NCBI RefSeq assembly: GCF_030272615.1
Contig: NC_081408.1
Location: 609,682,173 to 609,746,172 of the forward strand
Direction of reading: 5' to 3'
DNA: 64,000 nt
From: Cryptomeria japonica
Lineage: Eukaryota > Streptophyta > Pinopsida > Cupressales > Cupressaceae
The position numbers and the translations under genes were made by a program. Within the stretch, counting starts at the first letter, position 1, and each line of letters opens with the position of its first letter. The notes under the pieces are model-generated. The model did no database searches. It saw only the letters and a list, made by a program, of their open reading frames with translations, and was not told the origin of the DNA. This document shows positions 33,964-44,040 of this stretch, one piece after another.

Positions 33964-36900
33964 TAGTGCAGGAGCACCTTCACAATTTTGGTTTGTTTGA
34001 TCCTGATGGGATCAAGAATTGAATAAAGGACTATTGTAAGAGTCCAAGTGTGTGTTTTAGGTTTCATTATGGTTTAGGTTTATCTTAGAGTTGTTTAGAT
34101 TGTTTTTCACAAGTTTTCTTTCCAGTTTTGGCCCTTAGTGCCTTGTAAGCCAAAAATGGCATTATAGTGAAAATGTGTTAAAAACCTTGTAACAAGCCTA
34201 TAAAGGAATTGGAGTAGGTGTATTTATTGATTTGACACCATCTCAAATGGTTAGGTGGAATATATTTTTCTTGTAGGTCAAAAATGCACTAAGAGTAAAA
34301 AATTGCCAATGTTGTCAAGCAACATTTTGACAAAAAGTGAGAAAAGTTGTAAAATCACTCTACAAGGTAGTTATGGATGCCATAATGGCTAGAATGGTTT
34401 GAGTGTGCCTATTTAATGACACCTCAAACATTATAAATGATGAATACTAAGAGGGGGAGTGAATTAGTATACCAAAAAATACTGAACTCAAACACTTTAT
34501 CAGTCTAGCAGTAAACCGATATAGCAGTTTAACTAACAAACTGGTTAACACAAATGCAAACCAAATAGCAAGTAAGGCATTCACCCACAGAAGCACAATC
34601 ACCATAACACAAGAGATTTTGATGTGGAAATGCAAATGGGAAAAACTAGGGTGAGATGAAACTCACAAGTAACTATCTGCAGAATAGTAACCAGACTGGT
34701 TAAGGTCAGACCGGTTAAGGTCATAAAATGTTCTTTACCAGAGCAGATCCTATTAGGAATCTCAATCTCTGTTAGGAGTTAAGTCCTATTAAAGACTACC
34801 TTGTGAGAGGATTTTAGATCCACAGATGTGAATCACCTTGTCAGAGGATTTACAAAGGCTTTTCTGAGCCTACTCGGTTAAGGGTTTCTGACTTGTCAAA
34901 GATGTGAGTAATCAACAAGTGAATGATCTAGCAAATGACACAGTCTACTTGATTAGATCCATGGTAGCTCATTGCTAATGCATTTCAGCATTACTTCAAT
35001 CTTCAGTAAATCCACACTCTGTTATAGCACACAGACTTAATCTTCTTTCCTAAGATCGCACATACATAAATTCATCAATCACCACAAACCTTAACAACTA
35101 TTCAACATATATCCAAAACCCTAGATATGATGTCCTAAAAAGGAATCTGATTTCATGTCGGTCCAATAGGATTACATTGCAAGTTCCTAGGTTCATTGTA
35201 TCTAGATACATTTGGTAACATGACACAAAATCACCGTCAAAGTTTCGGTGGATGGTAACTCATCACAAAAATATATTGGTTGGTAACTCATCACAGAGTA
35301 TTACCGGTTTCTACAACTTTACTGATTACTGGTTGGTAACTCAGAGTAATACCGGTTTCACTATTAAACAGACTACCGGTTGACAAAAATGAAGACTGGG
35401 AAAATGATAACTGCCGCTTTTAGTTCGTTTGCTCCATTCCACTTGAGATCCTTGAACTACTTGAGGTCTTCATACCACTTGAGATCGGTAAACACTTTCT
35501 GCAAAACATCAATAGTCTAAATACTACAACATAATACCGGTTTGGAACAAAGACCGGTTGAACATGACTTATAAATACAAAAATTGATCTCATAGCAAGT
35601 GTGTGTCCATCAATGACAATCACAACATAAACATAAAAAATGCCAACAATAAATAGGTTGGCTTTGTATTAGCACGAGGAAATTAATAAAATATGACTGT
35701 TTTTCATGCTTTTTAAGCTTAATCTGTTGTAACAGTCCGTATAGAGAAATATTTCGGTACTATTCTTTCATGGGAGTTTGTGTCATGTTTTATGAAGGTT
35801 TTTCATTCTTTGTGTTAGGGTTTTTACTGTGTTTTGGTTTATCAAAAAAAATCTTTTAGTTTTTGCGAGTTGATTGCTCTGAACTGGGGTTTTGAAGAAA
35901 ATGGGTTGAAACACTTGGTCCCCATGGGTAACCAAGAAAAAATGAACCTTGGAGACCAAGTTGGACCTTTGTACATATTTTATATTAAGTTTTTGCTGTC
36001 AGTCATGATGGAAAAGATGAGTTTGAGCACTTATTAGGCAAGTTGTCTAGCTTGGCTAGTATTCTTCCTTTATGCTCAAAATTTGGATTCTAAGCATCAA
36101 GTATTGAAACAAACATGGACAGAGGTTTGTACCTATCCTAGAATCTTTTTTAAAGGATTGGATCACCAAATTTTATCCATTTGTGCATTATAAAGTGTCA
36201 CTGTTTGTAAAGGGCAGCGAACTCCCTGTTTTGGGAAATATATTGGTTTTTGGCACCAAGATTGTCTTTGAAACCTTCTATGCATTAAGACTTCACCATA
36301 CTTGTTCAAGGTAGAGTTAATTTTTTTTAAGAGGTTTATATATGCTTTGGTGTAGGCATTTTAGAAATTCTAACCCTCTATTGTGCAGAAAAGACAGTGA
36401 AAACTCAGAAAAACAGTGATTTTGATAGTGTTTTTGTTCTTTTTCAGTTTGTTTGCCAAGTGTTTGGCATAATGCTTGGTTGTTAGTGGAAGGGAAGACA
36501 TTGGTATGTTGTGGTAGAGGATTATCAATAGTGTGGAGGCTTGAACTAAGCTTAGGAGTGAGATACTATGGTGTAAGAACTAAAACCCTCACCAAACCCT
36601 ACATTTAAGCCTAAAATTGAGGACAGTCTCAAAACCGACCTCATAGAACCTAAGACTTGAAAAATAATTGAGTTCTAGAATTGTGATAACCATCAAAATT
36701 AACTCCCCAAGGTGGAATTGGCCATCATTGGTTAGTATGCACAAAAATACCTCAAATTAGGCCTACCCGGCTAGTAGCCCTTTTTAGCACTTTTTGCCTT
36801 TTTAGCACTGTTTTGCAAAAAGTGTGAACTCAATTTGTGCAAGGTTGAATGGTCTTGAAGAACTATTGGAATCCATTTGAAAACACTCAAGGAAACCTCC

Positions 36901-37340
36901 TAACACCTCAGTATGATCAGAGTTACCATTTTAGGGGTTTAGACCTAAAGAAAGGGTTTGAGTAAGTGTTGAGCAAGTGAGCTTGAACTAGGTCTTTGAG
37001 AACAAAACCAAAAGAAATTTTTTAACTCATTATCTAAACCTTTTGAAGAAGCTAAATGCTACCAACAAAGAAGCATAAACAATGTGTGGAGAGCAGGGGT
37101 ATTAGGATGTTGAAGTTGATGGGTTGACGAATTAGAGCATGGTAGTTTGAGTTGAGCAAGTGTATGAACAAATGATGGGAAGAGCTCAAGGAGGAAGTTT
37201 TGGGTTGAATGAAGCTTGTGAACATTGAAAGTGGGCCTTATCAAGAAAACCAAAACCTTTCCACTCTCATTTGAAGGAGTCTCTTAACAAGAAGATTGTA
37301 CTTAGCTTTAATTGGTCCTCTTGTGGGTTTCTCCCTATCA
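33964..37340 (+). repeat. 5' LTR of the deleted gypsy element
   Basis: It runs from TAGTGCAGGAGCACC to TTTCTCCCTATCA and is followed by the PBS. Its last 298 bp (37,043-37,340) match 37,912-38,210 with about a dozen differences. Subtracting the nested 1.2-kb solo LTR leaves about 2.16 kb. It has no coding content; the tract 35,660-37,040 is AT-rich LTR sequence. Confidence 0.85.
34438..35648. mobile_element. Solo LTR with ATAAA target duplication
   Basis: It begins TGATGAATACTAAGAGGGGG and ends AATGCCAACA, flanked by ATAAA at 34,433-34,437 and 35,649-35,653. It lacks internal sequence. Many ACCGGTT motifs occur through it (for example near 34,710, 35,300, 35,350, 35,380 and 35,536), and the GAGGGGGAGTGAATTAG block near the left end recurs as GAGGGGGGTGAATCAG in the LTR at 40,450. 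On the element strand (probably minus) it would start TGTTGGCATT. Confidence 0.85.
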
Positions 37341-37343
37341 GAT

Positions 37344-37354
37344 TGGTATCAGAG
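37344..37354 (+). promoter_or_regulatory. Primer-binding site of the deleted gypsy element
   Basis: TGGTATCAGAG lies three bases after the 5' LTR end. It is complementary to the initiator tRNA-Met 3' end. Confidence 0.92.
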
Positions 37355-37395
37355 TAAGGAAGTAGATCCTTGCAGTTAGTTGTGAGTTGTGAGAG

Positions 37396-37962
37396 TTGAA
37401 GAAAGAAGTTCCTAACAACATGGAGAGTAGATATGATCCAAGACAAGCCATTTTCAGAACCAAGTGCAAATGCAAGGGTAAAGTATGTAAAGTTGTAGTT
37501 GATAGTGGATCTCTTGACAACATAGTCTCCATAGAAATGGTGGAAAAGCTTAATCTACCAAGGATCCCTCATGAGTCACCTTACAAACCTTTTAGTTTGA
37601 GTGATGATCATTGGGTTGATGTCTTAGAGAAGTTTTTTGTTCATTTCAATATTGGTCCTTACTATGAGATGGTGGAATGTGATAGTATGCCCTTGAGAGA
37701 TTGCCATTTGATTTTGGGAAGAGCATGGCAATATGACAATTGCACTATGTATGATGCTTATAGGAATATTTATCAATTCTCTAAGGATGGCATAAATTTG
37801 ATCTTGAACTCTATGAGGGAAGAAGATGATCCTACATGGCGTATAACAAGAAGTCTAGGATTGGTTGAGAGAATAGCTTTCCCTGAGCATAAGAATCACC
37901 AGGAGGAAGATGTTGAAGAAGCTAAATGCTACCAACAAAGCAGTATAAATAATGTGTGGTGA
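37396..37962 (+). pseudogene. Gypsy aspartic protease fragment
   Basis: A 188-codon uninterrupted frame contains VCKVVVDSGSLDNIVS (active site D-S-G), MVEKLNLPRIPHESPY and CHLILGRAWQYDNCTMYDA, the flap and C-terminal LLGRPWQ motif of plant gypsy retropepsins. It processes the gag-pol polyprotein in a complete element. The frame runs about 50 bp into the 3' LTR fragment (from 37,912) before stopping, so the C-terminus is a deletion junction. Gag is missing upstream: only about 40 bp separate PBS and ORF. It is unusually free of stops for this neighbourhood. Confidence 0.92.
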
Positions 37963-38210
37963 GCAGGGGTTTTAGGATGTTGAAGTTGATGGGTTGAGGA
38001 ATGAGAGCATGGTAGTTTGAGTTGAGCAAGTGTATGAACAAATGATGGAAAGAGCTCAAGGAGGAATTTTTGGGTTGAGTGAAGCTTGTGAACATTGAAA
38101 GTGGGCTTTATCAAGAAAACCAAAACCTTTCCACTCTTATTTGAAGGAGTCTCTTAACAAGAATATTGTACTTAGCTTTAATTGGTCCTCCTGTGAGTTT
38201 CTCCCTATCA
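37912..38210 (+). repeat. Truncated 3' LTR of the deleted gypsy element
   Basis: It starts TTGAAGAAGCTAAATGC, matching the 5' LTR at 37,043, and ends CTCCCTATCA before the CTTCC duplication. The deletion joined protease codons to this internal LTR position. Confidence 0.9.
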
Positions 38211-38215
38211 CTTCC

Positions 38216-38741
38216 ATTAGCATCTATTTCCAATTTATCAAGTTTCCAGGTTCCTTTATTTCTTTCCAATTTATCTATAGATAGATGTTCGTGGTGGTGG
38301 AAACACCTAAGCGAGGGTTTGATTGAGGCATTCCCCTATATAGCCTGAATAATTTTCCTCATCTCACTGTGTGTAGGTGGCGAATGGGCTCCATGCATAG
38401 GGAAACACATGCGAATCTGTTTCTAGGACTTTCTTTGTCTGTGGGCCGTACAGACAACAATGCACCATGCTACCATTCACACCCCACGCTGGAGTCCAAA
38501 ACCCGAGAGCTCCTCAATTGGAAGGTATAATCTCCTTTTGATATTGTATCATTCTGTAAATTCTGTTTCTGTATAGTTATTGTTTCGACATTATAATTCT
38601 ATTGTTTATCTTTTATATCATAGTTGGTTTAGTTGCTTGTTATCCCTTGGCTCATCTTAGTGCCAGTTTGAAGAGATAGCGACATACTGACTTATCCTCT
38701 AAGATTCATCATCTCGGAGAGGACAAATATCCTCCCCTACA
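38216..38741 (+). repeat. Tat gypsy 3' LTR, right part
   Basis: It continues the LTR with ATTAGCATCTATTTCCAA, matches 16,890-17,360 and ends CCTCCCCTACA. TAGTC follows at 38,742. Confidence 0.92.
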
Positions 38742-38945
38742 TAGTCGAAGCCTTTTTTACATTGCTTGTAAATCAGCTTGACCATACTTTTTGATAGGCT
38801 TACCTTCACTAGAGAATGGAAACAATAACCACAAATCTCCACAAAACAGTTTGACCATACTTTTGAATAGGTTGAATGGAAAGAATGACCACAAGAGCTG
38901 AGTTGCACAAAGCAGCATGTGAAAGAAAAAGGTTGACATGGCACT
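38742..38945 (+). pseudogene. Third ankyrin-gene fragment, 5' end only
   Basis: From 38,742 this resembles the region before and at the start of ankyrin copy 1 (39,330-39,440): GTAAATCAGCTTGACCATAC and then ..GAATGGAAAGAATGACCACAAG...CACAAAGCAGC. The latter corresponds to the start ATGGCAAGAATGACCACAA and the LYKAA codons. The open frame gives MERMTTRAELHKAACE and stops after about 22 residues. The TTGACCATACTTTTGAATAG module occurs twice here. It is a truncated duplicate; its upstream flank is at 15,870-16,281, on the other side of the Tat element. Confidence 0.75.
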
Positions 38946-39398
38946 AGTAGAGAAGATGAAACAAAATATTGTTGAATTTTAAATGTTACAAGATTTAAAA
39001 TAGATGTTTTTAAAAGGTGACAAATTCAAATATTTTATTATATTTAATATCTTATACTTTCCTATATATTTAATATATTAAAAATAGAAAATAAAAAACT
39101 TCTTTATTCTTTTGCAAATTTTCTTCCTCTTTTAGAATTGCTTTGGAAATATGACCAAAAAAAAATTGCATTATGTAAATTATAACTCACCTCATACTCT
39201 CCTAATTTTATCGGGATTTGAAAAGAATATTCTTTACCCTTTTGCCCATTTTTCGTATTGTACATGTATGCTTGTCATTCATGTAAGGCAGAGAAACTTC
39301 TGTTTAAATGGGGACAAAGAAACCATTTGTTTGACATTAGTCTCAACTTTTCTTACATTTCCAGTAAATCAGCTTGACCATACTTTTGAATAGACCAA
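38946..39398. other. Upstream flank of ankyrin copy 1
   Basis: AT-rich, no ORF with features. It is homologous to 15,870-16,281 and, inverted, to about 57,000-57,740 upstream of copy 2 (shared ATATTTAATATCTTAT, GCAAATTTTCTT and ACCTCATACTCTCCTAATTTT). Confidence 0.7.
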
Positions 39399-42300
39399 AT
39401 GGCAAGAATGACCACAAAATTGTACAAAGCAGCTACATCAGGCGACGTTGGAGCACTAGAGGAAATGCAGAAGCAGAATATTAACATTCTCGCACAGGTT
39501 TCCCATGGAGGAGATACTGCTTTACATATATCTGCCTTTCATAGTCGTAGGGACTTCATAGAAAGGCTTCTCCAACATGTCAGAGCGCAATCAGATGAAG
39601 ACGAAAACCAAGAGCGTAGTTTCCTGAGAGATCAGAATGAAGAGGAGAACAATGCATTGTACGAGGCTATGAAAGGAGGAGATCATGCCCAAATCGTGGA
39701 AATGCTAATCAAAGTTGATGCAGAGCTTGCGGGCATTCACATCATCCGCCTATGGCCATTCCAATGCACTCAAAATGTTGTTTCCAAAGATAGATCCTCC
39801 TTACTACGCAAGATTTGACGGCCAAACATGCTTGCACAACGCCTTGATCTATCAGAAAGAAGGTACTATTGAATGCAACTTAGAAAGATTTTTAAGTTTT
39901 TGGTTTGTAGTGTATCTAACTAGTTTCAAGACTTATCTCTCATAGTCATGCATCGTTGTATGTGTTCATTTCCGGCAGAGGTAGCTAAGACACTGACATA
40001 AAAAGCCCCTGAACTGTGCGAACTAGTGGATTACTTTTGGGGGAGGATACCACTGCATATTGTAGCTTTACATGGGTGTAGGAAAAGTATTGTTCGTAAG
40101 ATGTTGCAGCGTGATACTTCTTCTTCGTTTACAAAGGATAAAATCAAACAACAGACTACACTTCACTTAACAGCACAACATACTCAACTTTGCAGAAGAT
40201 TGTCGAAATAAGAGATGAAGACAGTAAAACTGCTCTCCACTACGCCATTGAAAATGCTAAAGTGGATGAAGTAAGATATTTGTTATCTTTCACAAGGGTA
40301 ATTAATATAGCCGATAAGAATGGATACGTTGCACTAGACATAGCAAATCAAAAGTACGACGAAGAACTATTGTCTCCCTACCTTTCAGTGCGTAAAAGTT
40401 TTTTTCTTTAACTTCAATTGACAGTTATTTTGCTTTCAGTATGGTTTTATGTTGGAAGTGGTTTCACTATGAGGGGGGTGAATCAGAGTGTAATAAAATT
40501 TAACAAAAAAGACTTCAAAAACTTGATAGACCTTCTTATCACAAATAAAATCTTGCTTAAAAGAAAATGCATGAACTGCTGACAAAAGATAGACAACCTT
40601 CACTAGATCTTAAGAAATATTAGAATGGATTGACTTGAATACTCTGCATATTACTTCTATGAAATACATCTTTTATTGAACGAAAAACAATTACACATAT
40701 AAGTGTTACTGCAGATTTACAAATATAATTTGCATATAATGAATGACAAAGATATCAGAGCTTGACCTAATGAACAAAAAGAAAAATGACAAGGTTTTCA
40801 ATATATATCATATGACACAAATTTCACGAGTGGAAAATCCTCATGGGGTATAAAAACCACTTGTAACCTGTCAACTTTATTTCACTTAAAAAATCCAACT
40901 TATCACAATGGTGGAGTCTCTGCTCAACACCTTTAAAAATGCCAACTACAGTTTAGGAACAAATTAACACAGAAGTGTCTGTACTCAACATCTTAGAACT
41001 TAAGAACCTGTGAAAATTTACTCTCAACACTGACCCTACAGTTGCATTGAATTTGCAGTTCCAGAATCATGATTGATAGCAAATTACAGGAATAACTATC
41101 AAACCTGTTTGAATACAAATTCTGTCAATCCTTACAACTTTTTCAAAAGAAACATCATACTCTGTTTTCAACATTCTATACTCAAGATATTAAGCCATAG
41201 CAACTAATAAGGAAAACAAAAAACTTCTATTTTCTTTCTCACACCCTTTTCTTTTCTCATTCAACAAAATAAATATGCATCTGCTTACTACCATAAACCA
41301 ATAAAATAAATTCGTTTGAAAAACCAAAATACCCATAACGGAAGAACTAGTAGGCAAACGTCTTTTTAACCGACTGTCAAGAGAAGAAAAAAAACTTTCT
41401 ATATTTGACTTTCAAATTAACTGAATCTCTTTGTATGCTTGAAAATAATTCCTGACAATGCCGATAAAAAGAAACTGAAAACACAAGAAACCTGATTTGC
41501 ATTTTTTGCTTGAAATCCATATTCAGTGCATGAAGCCAATAACCAATTGCTGCTTGACAATATCACATTCTTCCTCATGCCACAGAGAGAAACCCAACAA
41601 ACTTACAGTAACATTTGAAGAAGAAACAGTTACCAGAAAGAGTCTTTAAAATATGTATGACAGCTAGGGTTCAAGCAAATGTTTTCGAAAGAGAGCTAAA
41701 CAACATTGTATACGAACCCCAAAACAAACAACAATGTTTTTTGAAATCCGAATAATATCAAATGCCCGAAGTAAAAGTTGCCCACATGCCAAAGCCCATG
41801 TAATTAATCAAGTAATTCTCGTGGACATCATCTGTCAAGTGAAGTAGAATATGCATTTAATCAAGTGCTCTCATGGACATCATCTGCCAAGTGGAATAGG
41901 ATATGCATTTAAACAAGTGGTCTCGTGAACAAGTAAGCTCTAGAAGTAGATGCACATTAACCAAGAAGTCAACATTCAACTTGCCATCTCGACCACCTTA
42001 GACGGACATCAAGGACAATATCAAGAATAAGAGATCAACATTTTATATGGAAATCACATAAGCCTTATGATTAAACCACATTGACGTTGCTGCAGATTTG
42101 GTGGTTCCTCAGCAGCACGTATGGGATCGCAGGAGTGGAGGTGGCGAACCAGATCAAAGAAACATCAAAACCATTTCCTAGTGATGAAAAACATTCGGCA
42201 AAATTCAATAGTCTTTCTATATGTGCCATATTGATTGCAAGTACGGTCACATTTCCATTGGGGTGATACTTGTGGTGTTGCATAATGCCATCGGTTTTCG

Positions 42301-42400
42301 AGTCTCCGAGTTCATACAACCAGGGCTTTTGAGAAGAGGATCGTTTGTCGTCTTTAACCCGTGCTTTTTCCAGGCTAGATTTAAGAGATGCTTCAACTGA
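39399..42400 (+). pseudogene. Ankyrin-repeat/PGG membrane protein gene, copy 1 (ACD6-like)
   Basis: Exon 1 (39,399-39,862) starts MARMTTKLYKAATSGDVGALE and encodes ankyrin repeats (GGDTALHISAFHSRRDFIERLL; EEENNALYEAMKGGD). A deletion of about 33 bp after AELAGI shifts the frame. Exon 2 (39,979 to about 40,387) has a nonsense codon after AKTLT and a deletion/frameshift after HLTAQH, but keeps EIRDEDSKTALHYAIENAK and ADKNGYVALDIANQK. Exon 3 (from 42,096) encodes IWWFLSSTYGIAGVEVANQ and NSLSICAILIASTVTF, the first PGG transmembrane helix. About 300 bp covering the remaining helices are then deleted and the frame stops at 42,266. Family members are plasma-membrane or ER defence regulators; this copy cannot make one. 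Confidence 0.9.
40450..42040. mobile_element. Solo LTR in the last intron of ankyrin copy 1
   Basis: It runs from TGTTGGAAGTGG to GAGATCAACA and is flanked by TTTTA at 40,445-40,449 and 42,041-42,045. The equivalent intron of copy 2 is only 100 bp and reads straight through the site (ATAGTTTTATATGGAAGCC near 56,000 on the minus strand), confirming an insertion. A GAGGGGGGTGAATCAG block near the left end resembles the solo LTR at 34,438. No coding content. Confidence 0.9.
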
Positions 42401-43345
42401 TTTGACCTTAAATCGATCGTCTAAAATAGTGCAATTGTTATTTTGTATCTTTATCTGATTCTCGCTATTCTACTTTTTGATATCTATTTGAGCAATTTGT
42501 TATGGAGTCGTCTATTTCTATATAAAATAGCGTCTGATTAAGAACATAAAATCTGTAAATCAGAACAGATTTTTATGCGAGTTCTATTGGTTTGATTCTC
42601 TTAATCTGCTTTCTCAATGCTATAAAAATACAAAAAATCTTCTAAAATTAATTGTGCGATACAATTTTGTTTCTGATCATGTGCATAGCCACCCCATTTG
42701 TTATTATTATATTCCAATATTTAAAGATTATTATATCTTAAAGTTAGTAATTTTTTAAATATTAAAGAAAATAAATATTTTATTTTATCATATTCAAAAG
42801 AAATTTAATTTTACAATAAATTATTTTATAGTATTTGTATAGTTGAAGAGTTTTGTTTTGAATTGTTTTTATGATTATAAAGTTTGTTAAATATTCAATG
42901 GAGTTAATATAGACAAATGTAATTCTTATGGATTAAATATTTATTCAAAGTATTTTAAATATTGCCAATCCTTAATAATCATCAAAGAGTAGAGAATATA
43001 ATAAATTGTATAACAAAAGAATATCACTAGATGAGGGTTGTGGGTCAAGGAATATAGTTGTGTATCATTATATCCATGGTCATAGAATTGATTTATAAAG
43101 AAGATTAAGCCGTCCAAATTTATTCCTTTTTGTTTTTCAAAATGTTAAGTACACAGTCCATCTCATTTTAATATTAGATTTAATATTTTTGATAAAAAAT
43201 TATATGAATTTTTTTCTTAAAAAATTTTAAATAAATCTTTTTGAAAAGATGACAACTAAAATATTCTTTAATATTTAATACCTTATATTTTGACAGAGAG
43301 AATGGAAATAACATCGTTTGGCCTATTTAAGCGAATAATCCATTT
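42401..43345 (+). repeat. AT-rich downstream repeat, unit R1
   Basis: This follows the ankyrin copy 1 end. It shares TTTTGATATCTATTTGAGCAATTT, TTGAAGAGTTTTGTTTTGAATT, ATTCTTATGGATTAAA and AGAGTAGAGAATATAATAAATT with the next unit and, inverted, with 49,700-50,870 and 54,335-55,430. No ORF. Confidence 0.75.
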
Positions 43346-44040
43346 TTCCCGGCCGAGTTCGAAGTGATTTTAAAGTGATTTGAATTGAAATTGATCCTCT
43401 ACTTGTTTGTGCAACGAGTTTATATATGATAAGTGCAGTTTATATTTTATATCGTTACCGACTCCTCCCCGTTCTACATTTTGATATCTGTTTGAGCAAT
43501 TTTATTGATTTATATGGGAAAGTGAATATTAAATAAAATAATTATTTTATGAATAATTTATTTTAGAGTATTAAAAAGAAATTAAACTTAAGTTAAATTA
43601 TTTAATATCATTTATATAATTGAAGAGTTTTGTTTTCAATTATTTTTATAATTATGAAGTCCCTTTAGTCAATAGAGTTAATCTAGGTGAATTTAATTCT
43701 TATGAACCAATAATTTGTCCAAAGGATTTTAAATATCATAAATCCTTAGCAATCAATAAAGAGTAGGGAATAGAATAAATTACACAACAAATGAGCATGG
43801 TGCAATAGATGATTGTGTTTGAAGGATTATAGTTGTATATCATATAATCGGTCTATAGTCATTGAATCAATTTGTGTAGAAGTTAAAGCCTCCACTTGTA
43901 AAGAATAAGTATAATGAGGGCATCTACTTTTCTATACCTAGCTAAGTATAATCAAAATTTGCATCAAATTTATTCTTATCTTGTTCCAAATGTCAAGTAG
44001 TATAACTATCTCATTTTCATTTTTAGAATTATAATTAATC
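43346..44040 (+). repeat. AT-rich downstream repeat, unit R2
   Basis: A diverged direct repeat of R1: TTTTGATATCTGTTTGAGCAATTTT at about 43,480, TTGAAGAGTTTTGTTTTCAATT at about 43,620 and AAAGAGTAGGGAATAGAATAAATT at about 43,758. No ORF. Confidence 0.75.

Larger units (their letters stand above)
33964..38210 (+). mobile_element. Deleted Ty3/gypsy element retaining only protease
   Basis: CTTCC at 33,959-33,963 and 38,211-38,215 is the target duplication inside the Tat 3' LTR. The element has a full 5' LTR, an initiator-Met PBS, a protease ORF and only the last 299 bp of the 3' LTR. RT, RNase H, integrase and most of the 3' LTR were removed by one internal deletion. A solo LTR is nested in its 5' LTR. 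Confidence 0.92.
16282..38741 (+). mobile_element. Tat-lineage Ty3/gypsy element with nested insertions
   Basis: TAGTC (16,277-16,281 and 38,742-38,746) flanks two related LTRs. The uninterrupted paralogous sequence at 39,310-39,375 reads straight across the site, confirming the insertion point. Internal order is protease, RNase H, a second (archaeal-type) RNase H, integrase, then a long 3' region with an antisense ORF. The dual RNase H and the antisense ORF are hallmarks of the Tat lineage. RT is missing by internal deletion. Two later elements (18,938-27,792 and 33,964-38,210) interrupt it; without them it is about 9.4 kb. Confidence 0.93.
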
